Shown in pieces: positions 40,046 to 53,800 of a stretch of DNA of 64,000 bases. Position numbers and translations under genes: made by a program. Location: the NCBI GenBank assembly GCA_024138015.1, contig JAMXBB010000001.1:96236520-96300519 (forward strand), read 5' to 3'. How positions within the stretch are numbered: position 1 is the first letter of the stretch; the number at the start of each line of letters is the position of its first letter. Below the pieces are notes generated by a model. That model saw nothing but the letters and a program-made list of their open reading frames with translations, was not told the origin of the DNA and searched no databases. This DNA is from Lumnitzera littorea (lineage: Eukaryota; Streptophyta; Magnoliopsida; Myrtales; Combretaceae).

Positions 40046-41520
40046 CCTCGTTCCACTAGAAACGCCCGCAAAACCAAAATATGTCATAAATGATGACGGA
40101 ACGCTTGATATACATTTTAAACATTCATACATAGTTTTACTAGTACTGATACGCCCGCAAACTTTACAAAGATGTATTGCTTCTCAATGGCACTACCCTC
40201 TTAAGGCAGGATTTACATTATTAGGGAGGGTTAATTGAATTCCTTTACATCTATACTAATACAGAGTGTAATTTCATACTTTTTTTTTTTTTTTATCATA
40301 TATAGTTAAAATATACAAATGAAGATTTCATAAATTTTATTGATCCAGATTCAAACCCATCAACCTTTCGATTCCTAGCCACTTGGACAAACGCATTGCA
40401 GACCAACTCAAGCACCTAAGTAATCACTCATGCAAGTCCCAGCTCCATCGTGTCCAAGTCATTATCGGAACCACATCCAGAGCGCGGGAGAATATCCAGC
40501 AGAACCAGATGTCCATCCGAGAAGAGCACCTTGACGTTCACCTCCTATTCTTGTTTGTTCTTATACATATTATATTATAATCAACTTTTTCCTTAATTTT
40601 CTATTTGAATACTCCATCTTTTTTCTTTTATTTGGATCATCTATATATTCTACCTTTCTATATACATATATATATATATATATATAAAGATTTTACCAAC
40701 TATATTAAATTTTCCTTCATGATATATAACAGGCTATCATTGCCTATTGGGGTTTCTTCACACTTTTTAACGACCTTTTTTTTTTTTTTTACTTTTTATT
40801 TAGTTAGATATATTTAGACTTAGGCGAAGGGCTAGAATCGTCTATTCATGAATTAATTCATGAGTTAGGAACATGAAAACCGTGACCAACCCATGAGTCG
40901 GTAGTTCAAGAGCTAATCCCTTAAATCGTTTTTTTTTTTTTTTTCCTTTCTTTCCATAATTTTTTTCCCTTTTTCCTTGCCAAACCTTCAACATTTTTTT
41001 TTTTTTCCTTTCCTCCTTCAATGAAGAATACATTTTAAATAGATAAAAATTAAAATATATAAAAGTTTATAATAATACGAAGAACTAATCTAACCAAGTA
41101 AATTAAAGTAGTCTAAGGGAAAATATTTTTTACTGTATTTTACGGTCGTCTCAAAGGTGTCTATGTATCCACTAATTGGAATCAAACTGCCGTAGTTCGG
41201 TTTGAATTTTTGGAAAACTTTTAGTCTGTTGATCAATTTTACGTTTTTCAAAAAGAATCCAAGTGTATGAAAGTATCAAATTTAAATTTTTTGAGGAAAA
41301 ATAATTCACTCAATCATAATTTGAAAAATCCTAACACTACATCACACTTTTGAAAAAACCATACTATTTGCTTTTTTTGAATAATTGGAAAAAATGATTT
41401 TTTCACGTGATAAAACATTTTCAACTATAATGAAAAGAAAACTTATGATGTCTCCTCTTAAAATAGCTATTTATGTTCGTGACCAAAAGTGAAACCCACG
41501 ATTGAGCTTTGACTTCCATT
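40046..41520. other. intergenic DNA, no gene recognised
   Basis: A GC-richer island at about 40380-40540 has frames on both strands but no recognisable protein; it could be a gene fragment. An AT run lies at about 40666-40686 and long T runs at about 40773-40790, 40929-40944 and 40996-41006. Confidence 0.4.
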
Positions 41521-41549
41521 AGATGTGTTTCAATCATTGAAGTAATCAT

Positions 41550-42860
41550 CCTCCTCGCTTGATGTTCCCTATTATTCTTATCGTCTACAGGTCGCCTTGT
41601 GCCAATCTTCTATACAAACACCTACCTCAATGTTGACAACAGATAGGGAAACTCAACATTTGTCAACAACCAAGCTTGCTGTACTAAACGTTTGCTCAAC
41701 GGCAACCATTAAAGCTGAAGCAACGAGTATTTTATGGGCGATATGAGATAGGAATGGATAGTCCTTTGTGTGTCTTCGCTACCACTTTAAAATATCGAAA
41801 TTTTTTATTGAGATATTCTCAGAAAACTCAAAATTAATATTGATGTAGTATTACATCTCAGACATTGAACCACTAAACCGTTGTGCCTTCAATTTTTGCA
41901 CTAATAACTATTCACCCATAAATGAGTAATGCCACTCTTTGGTGGGATATAAAGGAGAAACTGATGATTAACCACCGTACTGACTTTGGTAGTGATTGAG
42001 CATCTTCTTTATATTGATCATCGCTACCGACACTTCCTACCATGCTTCAAAGCTATACACATCTTAGGAATCCGTTAAATCTTCAATGTAACTGTAATAA
42101 GTTTTTAAATACATTAGTAATAATTCTACTTTACAACGAAAATCTAAAATAATTACTACAAAATAAATATAAGGAATATCTTTATAATAAATTAACCACT
42201 TTAACATTATATCGTATACACATGCATGTAGCTTTGAGTCCTCACGAGCTTGAAGTAACACGCTAAGTATACTGATGACTGACATAACAAACAAGTATAC
42301 ACTAAACCTATAAACTTACGAGAAAAACCTACGAAAAAGTTTTAGTAGTATTATGAAAAACTTTCAAAATTTTGCACAACCAAATACATATATCCCAATT
42401 ATTAAGAAAAATGTTAACTTTCTATATATTGTACATTACAAGGTCACATAGCAGTTTGCTATAAATAACTATACCATGCAACAACTCGTAAATCGAGTTT
42501 TAGTAGTGTTACATCTATCTTAAACTTCCGAGGTCTTTTCTCACGCTCCGTATAGAAATTCATCTACTTTTTGTAAAGGTATGATCTCCCTATTATTATC
42601 TTGATAATGTTCTTAATTGGAGTTATATTATCCTACAAAGTTACAATATCATCCTTAACACATAAATTAAGAATTTGACATATACAACGAATGTGCAAAA
42701 CCCCCTCTCAACGCTGGTTGACAATAATTTTACAGATCACATATTAAGACAGTATTGGCACTTATATTATCAAAACTAATAAAAAAAATTTTCCTCAATA
42801 ATCCTTGCTCATTTAGTATTTCTCTAATAATTTTATAAATATTTTACGCCATATGTTACT
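41550..42860 (-). pseudogene. hAT-superfamily transposase remnant
   Basis: On the - strand, broken frames read in the order expected of a hAT (Ac/Tam3-like) transposase. FISFDNISANTV near 42797-42762 covers a conserved Asp of the RNase H-like fold. HIRCICQILNLCVKDD near 42697-42650 comes next, followed by NITPIKNII and EKRPRKFKIDV. The C-terminal dimerisation (hATC) domain is seen as FDILKW, then VEQTFSTASLVVDKC and NIEVGVCIEDW between about 41805 and 41590. Many stops and shifts are present, so it is dead. The ends of the element were not found. Confidence 0.8.
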
Positions 42861-43350
42861 CGTTACATACTCTTAAGCGCCCAATAAAAGGTATTTTGGG
42901 GGTGCGGGCGAAGAGATCCACATGGAATAGCAGGTAAAAATTTTGTAGGAAGAAAATTCCTTGACTTCCCAGTCAATGTACAATGGCTCCGTGTGTTTTT
43001 ATAAGACATTTATTTCTAAATTCCACTGATACCCTACTGCATCGATGCTGCACGAGCACAGCACTTGAAAATAATATATCCGTTCTATATTGTAACATCT
43101 ACAGTAAAGTTTAACAAGACTTCTGTGCTGAGATTTTCTTATTTGTTTTGCAATACAAGTTTTAAATAAATCAGCCAAATCAAGCATATGATTTAATTCG
43201 AGATCAAAACCAAATTAAAATAAACCGCTGCTACTTCTTTGCCAATGCCTTAACGTTAATTTTCAATCCTTTTCACATCTTGTATTTCCACGAAAGAAAT
43301 GAAAATATAAATATTACTTCGTTTATCTTCATTCTCCGTTTCCTCCATTT

Positions 43351-43356
43351 TTTATT
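43351..43356 (-). terminator. candidate poly(A) signal of the TBC gene
   Basis: AATAAA on the - strand, about 365 nt beyond the stop codon at 43720. Confidence 0.35.
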
Positions 43357-43719
43357 CTGCTCCCGCAAATAATTAAGATAAATTATTGTCAAATTAACCA
43401 ACAAGAAGTAAATTCATCATTCTCTACCTAACTGTTCTACGTGATTCCATAACATGGTCAATCAAGCCTCAAAAAATCAGTTAATTTTAAGGGGAGGAAT
43501 TTTTAGTATACAAAACGAAACAAAGAAAACCGGCCGACGAAGAATGGGACATAAATTCCTTCCACAAGAAGAAAAATCCAAGAAAAGAGAGATTCTTCGT
43601 GTTAGCTGCATCTTAACCAACAATCACAACGTCTAATTTACATGCACTAGACTACAAATAAATAAATGGAGTAAAATCGTGAAAAACCAAACGTGCGATG
43701 ATGAAAATTGAGTGCAAGA

Positions 43720-44787
43720 TCAACCTGATGGCTTATCTCGCAACTTGTTGGCTACATAGAGCAGGTGGCTGATGTTGGTGGGGGGGTAATTTTGAAGTAA
43801 CCTTAAGTTAGAAGTGAAGTCACCAGCTAGAAGGCGCCTTCTAACAATAATCAGCATCGCACAGCATACTCGAAATAAAGTTTCCTGAAATGCAATGTAA
43901 TGCAACTTGTTACAAAAGGTAATGCAGTAAGTAGACGGCATTTTCGCTCAAAATGTAGAAAACTTTCGAAGGAAATGAACTATGCAGCAGCCAAAAAGGA
44001 ACGAGTCCACTAAAAGTTTGGTCCATCGCTCTGATTTGAGATAATGTGAACAACAAAGCAGGGAATAAGAATAAACATGGTAGAAGCAATGATCCTGTGT
44101 TGGTGTTTTGCGAATGTTTGGTCCTAGCTCTTATGAAAAAACTCCTTTGCAACTGCAGTCAATCTTAGGAGTTCTTGGAATTTCTGCTGTGCAGTTTCAC
44201 TTAAACATAATTATAGCTAATCTTCATAAAAGTCCAGATAATTTTATTTGTTTGGCAATACTGGTTTTCCAATTACTGTCCAGTAGATATCAAATTTCGA
44301 AACACTGAGGATACAACAATGCATTTGATTCCATTTTTGGCTGACCCACTTTCTAATAACCCTGACAAACAAATTATACAGCTGGTTTGTATGGATCACC
44401 CAGGGCTAAATTTCTTTCGACTTCCAACAGTAGACATATTGACAAGACAAGGATGGTATGCCTTAATATCAAAAGAACCAATGGTTAGATTTTTTTCTTT
44501 CTGTTATGCAAGGTCAGAGTTTTCTTGGAATATTGTGTGAAATAATATACCTCCCTTGAAGATGTTATTCTATGTAAGTAGCACTGCTTCAAACAAGACC
44601 CTTGCTAAATAGAACAGTATAAAAGGTACACTGTAGCAAATTGGTGCCACGTGCAAATATATAGTGAAACACTCTGTCTCATACTTCTAATTTGCATCAG
44701 ATTTAGGGCAACGGCTTTTTTCTTTACAGAGTTGAAATTTGAGCATTGGTTTGAAAAGGAGGAGGTAAGATTAAAGGGGGAGGGGGG

Positions 44788-44824
<37 letters not shown>

Positions 44825-47800
44825 GAGGTAAACATTAGAACGAGTCTTGTATTTCCAATTTTACTGCCAGAACTTTTTTTTTTTGGACAACTTTCCAAGT
44901 AGGGACCTACATTCTTCTTTTGTATGGTTTTACAAAAATCATTATTAAATTATCAAAAGAAAGGGCATCAAATTTGCACCAAACCTTTATAAGTGCAAAG
45001 CACACTTGTTCAATACACATTGACAGACACCATAGCATGCAGATGAATACCACTAGGCAGTGATTAGAAAATACCTGAGGACCTTCAGGATCACTTAGAA
45101 GTGTATCCCATATGTGAAGGCTATCTGCAAACTGGAATTCCTGAGTCAGGAGGAGAGTGATCCACCTAAATGCATAAAACTGGGGATTAACCTGCATTTT
45201 CAGGAAGATAAAAGCTAGCTTAGCTATAAGAAAGAGACAACAGTATATAGAGGATTGACTAGGAGAAGAGATTACACTATAACTTCTATACATTTACAAA
45301 ATATGACAATGCATTGATTGGAAACCTTCAGAAACAAACTATGATTTTATGATTTCATTATGTTTTCTGAACAAATCAAACATCTAACAGTTCTTACTTT
45401 TGTTATAACCTCAAGATGACGCCAAAGTTCTTCATCGTGACACTTCAAAAGCTGTGACATTTTAGCAAGTGTTGACCGAATACCCACAACACTGTTGTCA
45501 AGTTGCTGACAGAAGTTGTCACGGAACCCACTCAATAACTCAACAAAACAAAAGAATGAATCTGCTTCAGCAAAAGCCTGCATCATTTAAAATTTGGGAA
45601 ATTTTCATTCACATCTACCTATATATATATTGTTTTTTGGGTCTAATAAGATTTACACAGTTAAATAAAGCACAGACGCTTCAGTAATTCTTATGATTGG
45701 AAATTGAAGTTTTCCTAAATCATTTAACGCTCTGTACAGTGATATACACCAACTGACACACATGGAGATGCACTTTATCTGCTTTAACTGCTTTGCAGAG
45801 GGCAGAATTTTCCTTACCATGGTGTGGGAAAGAGAAATTTCCTACAATGTAGCTTTTTCTACGAGGAACCCATTTAAAAAGTGAATACTCACTGCAACTA
45901 CATGGGAAAACCCAAAAAAAAAAAAAAAACCTCAAACAGACATTTATTTTGTTTCAATGAATCACAATTGAGATTAAACAGGCAAAGGTTACCACTATAA
46001 GGGATAGAGTCATTGTTAAATAGCGTACAAATTAGGAAAATCAAGATAAAGAAAAATTCCATGCTACCTCTTTCTAGACTTCAATTAATTTGGCAGGAGC
46101 TAAACTACAACGATGTTGTATCTAAGGAGTCTCTTCTTTGTTTTTTTTTTTTGGTGGTCTAAGGAGTCTCTCCTTTGTTACAGCTAAACTACAAAGATGT
46201 TGCATATGAGGAGTCCTTTCCTTGTTACATACTCGGATATCCTGCTCAATGGTGCAAAGGCTAATGGAATAGACAATCTTTTAAATGGCACTAGATCTAA
46301 AACTCTAATGAAAGAGAACTTCGTTTTAATCATGTGCATGAGGGGGCAGCACCTTCTCAATGCCTCAGCTTAAGGAATGCATTCTTTTGAGAGTTAGCAG
46401 AGCTAGCATAAGCATTCACATGGTCACAGGAAATGAGCATTTATAATCCTACAGCAAATAAGTTTAATACTTTCAAAAGGAAAAGAAATTCAGAATTTTC
46501 TTAGCCTATAGCCAAAATCAAAATTTGCCAAAGAACAAGAACCAGAGTATCAGAGCAGGCAGGTGGCTGTCACATCCCCTTTCCACCAGTTAAATTTCCT
46601 TCTAAATTCCAATGAGACACAGCTGTTCTCCAAGTTATAGTTTCACCTATAAGCAGGCTAGATAGATCATTAACCCACCCCCACCCCCAACCAAAATCCT
46701 GACTGTTCCAAAATCCAATTCTCAAGGTATAAACAGGAACAAACATAATAGCTAACATGGATAGCTTTGGATGGATCATTGAAACCCCTAATACTTCAAC
46801 ATTCAACCATCGTGATACACCTTCGTTTTCTCCTTTAATCCTATCCATGGTGAAGTTACCCAGAGATGAAGCAAGATTTCAGTTTGCTTTTGCATTAGCT
46901 ACAGGTGCAGATTTTTCAGGATTTACACAGGTTCTTGGCACTACTTGATTCTGAAAAGTTGGCTTTTCTCCCTGTGAGAAGTCAGCTTTTGAATTATCAA
47001 GCACCTGGATAGATTGATTTGTCCTTTCATGATGGGGAGTAACTAAGCTGTCTGATTATGGTGATAACAAATGGAAGGTGAAGTGTATAGCTAGCGCAAT
47101 TATGGTTGGGCTGTTTATGGAGGTAAGAAGGAAGTTAACCAAAGCCACAAGGCACAGATCAAATCAAATTCTCCAACCAAATGTGTGTAACTTAGCACTA
47201 AATATCAAATTATTGGTCAAGAAGGAAAAAAGATCTTAATTGTGCAGTTTATGTCATTAATTATTGGTCAAGAAGAGTGGGAGAAACCTGCAATTTCTTT
47301 TGAAATAGTTTTACGAATTACTTTATGTTCTATTACTTAATTAACAATGAGCACCTAGCATTTATTAGCCATTTTATTGAACCAAGTATCTTTTTTATTT
47401 GTTGATACTTAGTTTGATTTTATAGGTTTCATTGTGTGCTCTCATTGTACATTTCTTGTGTACATTAAGGAATGAAATATATCTTACATTACTCAAAAAG
47501 TTAAGAGAAAAGTGAGTGTGTTCATATACCAACTAAAAGGTCTTACTAAACATAGATGGAGTCCATTATACATCTAAGGTTTGAAATTATGGGTTTAACC
47601 ACTGCTAAAGCCCAGATTTCCAATTTTTACTCCAAGTATCCAAGGCATGATATGATATACGATAGTAGGCCAAGAAAGATGCTCGAGACATGGTGATCAT
47701 AAGTGACTACATGATTCGGGTTGGGTGGCATTGGTGGAAAATCTAGAGTGAGGAGCACTCTCTATCTTAATTAATAAAACAGATACAGAGCAGATTTACA

Positions 47801-50800
47801 TGTAATAAGCCAACACGATTGACATATATGCTCCATCTTTAGAAAAAGTGTTCAAAATACTATAGGAGTTAGGTTCCTTTGGCAAGACAGACCACAATAG
47901 GAAGGTTGCAAGTTCATGGAAGGCTCTAGTGCTTCCTCATTCTTGCTGATCTATTCAACCCCTCATCCTTTACCTCTTTTAAATTGTTCCCTCACAACAG
48001 TTCTTAAACTTGCCATCAAGCTCCCACCTGTCCATACAACATCTGGGAAGTTCTCCATCAAGGGCACCTACGTCTTATGGACCCAAGATAGTAAAGTGCA
48101 GTGGCATAAAGTGGTTTGGAGCAAGAAAACGATTCCAAGGCATGCTTTCGACCTTTGCTTGCTTGGTTGCACAAACAAACTCCACACCCTTGACAAGCTC
48201 TACCAATGGGCAATTTCTACTAGCACTTCCGTTATTCATGCTCTTCTGGGCAGGAGAATCACAACTATCTCTTCTTCTCCCACCCTCACTTCTTCAAAGT
48301 TTGGAAAATTGTCTTTCTTATTCTGGACTGTCCTGATGTCCACAATCTTTCAACATTGGGCAGTGTACCACCTCCACCCTCCTTGCGTCTGCCTCTTCAA
48401 AGAATTCCAAGTTTGCAGCCTGGAGAGCTGCTCTGGCAGCATGTGTCTACCGCCTGTGGTGCGCTAGAAATTTTGCTCATTTTGGAAGCCCTGCTCCTCT
48501 TCTGTCTTTACTAGCTAGACAAATAGTTGCTTACACAAGACTAGAAGTTCCTCTTTGAGTTGGTTTACCTGTGTTCCTTTCAGTGTTTTTGTAAAATCTT
48601 TGTAATAGTACAGGGTTTGCTGAGCCCCTTTCCCACATTAGTAGTTGTATATTTTCTCATCAATACAATTTATTGATTTACCCAAAAAAAAAATTTTTTT
48701 TCCTTACTTTATCCTCTCTAGACTTCTTTCAGTCTTCTTTCTTTACTTCCATCTCATTTTTTTCATTTCATTACATCAATATGCCATGAGCATGGCTCAT
48801 GCAAAATTGAAGTAAATAAGACAAAGGACACACATAAATCAAGCATCTGGCTGCACTATCTATAGAAAATACAGTCCAAGCTCAACCACGTAGACAGAAT
48901 CAGTTATAAGTCTATGATTAGGAAGTCTGGGTTCAACCACTAAGCAAGGATGTTAAAGGCGAAAAGCGCAGTCAAGGTGCAATGCTTTAAAATCGCTTGA
49001 GGCGAGAAGCGCAAAAAAAGCACTCGCCTAAGTGAAATGAAGCATAAATATTAAAAATTATAAAAAATATTTTGATTTACAAAACTATGTATATTAATAT
49101 TCAATAAACAGCTATATTTATATTAAACTACTAACAAAAATAATTTAAATAAGTCAAATGTAAGATAAGAACCATGTTATGTTAATTGTTTTTCTAATCA
49201 ACATAAAAATATTGAAAATATTTTTTCATATCAAGCACAATATATGTAAAATAATCAAGTTAAAAATTTTGAAAAAACTATTCTGGTTTTTAATTTTTTA
49301 TTTTAATAGTTTTTGTTTCACTTTTAGGAAAAAAGAAAGGAAATAGAGAAAATCAGAATAAAAAAGCACAACCTTTGACACCATATGTACGACAAAGATA
49401 AACATCCAACTAGCATTATATTATTAAGTTTTTGTTTTAGTACATTTACTATCTTACCTTTCTATTATTTTTCAAATATAACCATTATATGCCATAACCC
49501 GCTTTTAAATTTTTCCTCTTCAGCTGCTTTTTCTCTAGGCAAGCTCCCTAATGCTTTTGCACCTTGCGCTTTGACAATCAAGGCACACACTTTAGTGAAT
49601 GCACTTCGCCTTGGCATGCACAAGGTGCATCCTTACGCTTTGCTTCGTAATGCTGTCTTAAGCTCAAAAGCGCTTGCTTTTGACAACATTGCCATTGAGC
49701 AACTAAGACAGCTATTGGCACATGCATATTCTATTCCAATGTCTACAAAAATAGTAATTTTTATATTGGGGAAGGGAGAGCCAAGGGAGAAGCACCTTGA
49801 TGAAGTTCACATAGGATGAAGGATTCAACAAATATTATATACTACACATATGTACATATGGTATGTAATTACCTATTATGTTTAAACATGACAGTAATAG
49901 TGGACAGTATTAAAAAAATTACCACCCATATCATTACATGTTGTAACATGATTGATAATTACACACCATATCTATATATACATAACATGTATCACCTAAT
50001 TAATCTTTTTCTCTCACATAGAAGTCATGGAAGTTATGAGCAAAACAAGCACATCAAGAATAAGAGTTAGAACGTACCGCATTCTCCCTGTCTGGATCAT
50101 TCTTAAAAACATAGAATAAAGGAGCCAAAATTTCGTTCATTCCTTGCACATATCTTACACCGGGATTTAGCTTCGCAAATACTACTAAGATTGTTTTTAG
50201 AGCCTCCTGAAGATGAATGAGATTAGTGAATCAACAAATATATCTTTATTTTGTCGAGAGTATCTACTGAGGTAACAAGGACAACCTGGTTAGACATGGC
50301 AGATGGAGAATCACCAGAGAAGAAATGCATGTCTGGATGAGTCCGCATCACATCTCTATCAATCTGTTCTATAATTTCTGTGTCCTACAAATTGCGATGT
50401 TGCATATTTTAGTTGCAGAGACCATCTATTTGAGGAGATAAAAAAGGACAAAGAAGGCACATATACTGCATCTGAAGCTTACTTGTGAATGTCATTCTAT
50501 ATGTCACTGCTCTAAACATGTTTTCCTTTCCTATGAAAAGGTCAAGGACCTGATACATGTAACCCTACCCTGATCCAAAATTGCGAATGCTTAAGAGGCT
50601 AATCTCTCTATGTCATTTTGGGTGGGGGAGGGTAGGGGGAAAAACACTAATCATTGGACATATGAAAGTGGAAATGGGAACTCCTAGGTCAAGTACCAGC
50701 ATTTTGCTACTTCATGATTTGAATAGTGAAATTTCATGTAAACAATTGTATTGTCGTTTATGGGTAAGGATGTTAGATTTTGTGACTCATGTCATGAATA

Positions 50801-53800
50801 ACCTTTTGTTGATTCTGACATCAAAAGTTGCTCTTGACATGTTTCCATTTCTTATTAAGATCAAGGACTTAACAAGTGATTTTTCCCTCTCCTCCATTCA
50901 CTCAGTGTGTTCTTCTCTCCTCCTATCCTTTTCTTTCTAAGGGTCCTCCCGTTGGTTCCATGTTCTCTTCTTTCCCCCCTCTCTCCCTTTCCCTGTTCCT
51001 TTCTGGTTTTCTTTCAGGCCAGGTTTTTGCCATCAATTCTGTTTTTGTTCATGCTGCTTAGTTTCTGTTTAGTTTCTTCGTTTCCTGTTGTTCCTTGGTT
51101 TATTTGCTTAGTTTTCTGTCATCTTTTTTAGCCTGTTTCCTTGTGGTTTCTGTAGCTTTGTTGGTTTTCTTACTTGGTTCTCTGTGTTTTCCATGTTGTC
51201 CTATATTCTCCAGTTAGTGGTCATACTCTGAGATGAAGACCTTTGTCAGTAGAGCTATAAAGCTCTCCTTTCAAGAAGTGGCTATTTTTTCAATAATCTT
51301 GCCCCCTTATCTATCTTGGCTATAGGGGAGAATATCTGGAGACATAAAGCAGTGCATTACCTTCTGGGACACAACTTGGCTTTTTCCTTAGCCCAGATGA
51401 TTGCAAAAGCTGCATGGGATAAGGAAGGCCTCTTTGAAGTGCCTAATAATGGATGTGGTTACTAATTTTTCATATTTGTTGATGAAGAATCTCTCCCTTG
51501 AGTCCTACAACAACCATGGTTTTTTGGTTCTCAATTGATCATTCTAGAAGATGGAGAGTGGGCATGGCACTAAATAGGTTTTAGCCAAGAAAGATGCCTA
51601 TTTGGGTCAAGCTCTGGGGTATCCCTATGGAGTTCTTCCATAACAAGGGGGTTGGTTATGCTATTAGTGCTATTGGAAATCCTCTTCGAGTTGATATAGT
51701 CACAACGAAGAATGAAAGAGTTAGATATGCAAAAGCAACAGTTGAAATAAAAGCTGATGGTGAGTTTATCCATTCTTTTGAAACTGAGTGCAAAGACAGG
51801 TCACACGATCATGTGGATGTAGAATACGACCACCTCCCTCCAAGGTGTTCTAGATGCACAATTTTTGGCCCTAATCAAAATTCTTGCCCTATTCAGCAGA
51901 GTACTAAAGAGTTTGGGGGCGCTACTTTGAATGACTCTGCTCCTAAGATGAGTTCAGATCGAGGGGAGGATGTTCCTAAGTCTGCTAGACCTACATCACA
52001 ACATGTTGTGCCATCGAAGAGTATAGTAATCAAGGACGTTTCTAAGAAAAGTGAGGATCTTTGCAAACCCCTTGCACGAAAAACACCAAGCAAGGAAAAG
52101 GATATCTTATCCACTGTGGAGGTCATTAAGTTGGACCTAGCAACAACATTGAAAAAAGTGGACCACCTAGACTCCGAGATACCTTCCTCTGTCGAGAAGA
52201 GTGACAAATTTCTCGTTGAAGAGTCAATTTGTGTAGGGGATAGTTCAAGGAATAGTGGAGAAGAGGACGGCTCACCCATGCCCTCTCTTGTCCCAGAATC
52301 TGTTGGCTGCTCTCCAGAAGCAACAAACCTGATTGATTCTGCAACTTTAGCCCCTACAACCACTAGTGACAACCCGTATCTTCTTCTAGTGGATGGATGT
52401 GACTAAGAAGAAGGAAAAAGCAAAGAAGAAGAAAGAGTGGGATAAACATAGGGGCTCTCCTAAACACCCCAATTCTTGCTGATTTGTGACTTCATCTCTT
52501 TTTGTACATATTATGATAGGACCATGGAATATTAGAGAGTTGAATGACTCTACAAAAAGTAAAGCAATAAATAAAGTGTAGAAAAAAGGATTTTACCATC
52601 TTAGGGTTGTTGGAAACAAAAGTGATAGAACAAAATCGTAAAGGATTAAGAACCACACTCTACCAAATTGAGGTGTTGAAAGCCATCATGTTAGCCATCT
52701 TTGGATAGCCTAGAAAACGGAAGTTTGGGTAGTCCAGGTGAGGGAACAAAAGTATCAAAGGATTAGGAACCACACTCTACCAAATTGAAGTGTTGAAAGC
52801 CATCATGCTAGCCATCTTTGGATAACCTGGAAACCAGAAGTTTGGGTAGTCCAGGTGCTCAAAGCTTCTTATCAGCTCCGCCGGCTGGATAGAGCACTGA
52901 TTAACAATTTGTGGGCTGCATCTTTCTGAGAATCTAAGCTGCAAGTTATTAATCCAAGTATTTCTAACCACTCTCCTTTGGCTATTTCTTTCCCCAATGC
53001 CTTGGTGTTAAGAAGGAGATCTTTCTTTAAGTGCTTTGATTTTTTGAAGAATCACCCGGATTTTCTCTGCATTGTTAAAGAAATATGGTCAATTGAAGTG
53101 GAAGGTTCTATGTTTGGAGTGTGTAAAAAATTGAAGCTTCTAAAACCACGCTTCAAGAAGCTAAATGCAAAGTATTTCTCTAGTTTATCTAAGAGTCATG
53201 AAAGCCAAAGAGGAGCTAGAAGCTATTCAAATAGCCAATAGAGATAACATTAGTACAGCAGGCAAAAGAAAAATCTTGTTATTGTGATTTTTATTTGTAG
53301 AGTGCCCTTGAAAAGTCGTCCCTTAGGCAAAAATCAAGAGCTACATGGATTAAGCTTGAAGATAGGAAAAATAAATATTTTTTCATCCACTGAAGACTAG
53401 ACAATACAGGAATTGCTTGACAGCTATAACTAATGAAAGTGGCTAAGGGGTGCAATTTGCAAATGACATCAAGGCTATGGCTATTCAAAGCTTCCATTCA
53501 TTGCTAAATGATGTGTCTCCCTCTTGTTTGGAGGAGAATAGTGAGGAAAATCTGATCAAGCACAATGTGGCTACGCATGATGCAAATGCTTTGGTAAGAC
53601 CTATGACCAATGAGGAAATCAAGGATGCCATGTGGTCTATTGTAAGAGCTAAGGCGTAATGTCCGGATAGTTTTGGTGCAAACTTCTTCAAAGACACATA
53701 GGAGATTGTAGGAGAGGATGTATGCCTAGCTATAAAAAATTTCTTTACCTCTATAAGAATGCTTCAGAAAGTTAACTCAACTTATCTCACTTTAGTGCCA

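Noticed and set aside
46570..46848. 92-codon - strand frame in TBC intron 6
   Set aside because: Gly/Trp-rich text arises from a C-rich tract on the + strand; it does not fit between exons 6 and 7 of the TBC protein, which join cleanly without it.
47916..48467. 183-codon gene inside TBC intron 6
   Set aside because: The text is the RT-associated zinc-binding region of a LINE, followed by a poly(A) tail; the N-terminal part is not gene-like.
51594..52406. Independent host gene encoding a 270-residue zinc-knuckle protein
   Set aside because: It sits between a LINE leader and LINE RT remnants in the same orientation and matches LINE ORF1 architecture.
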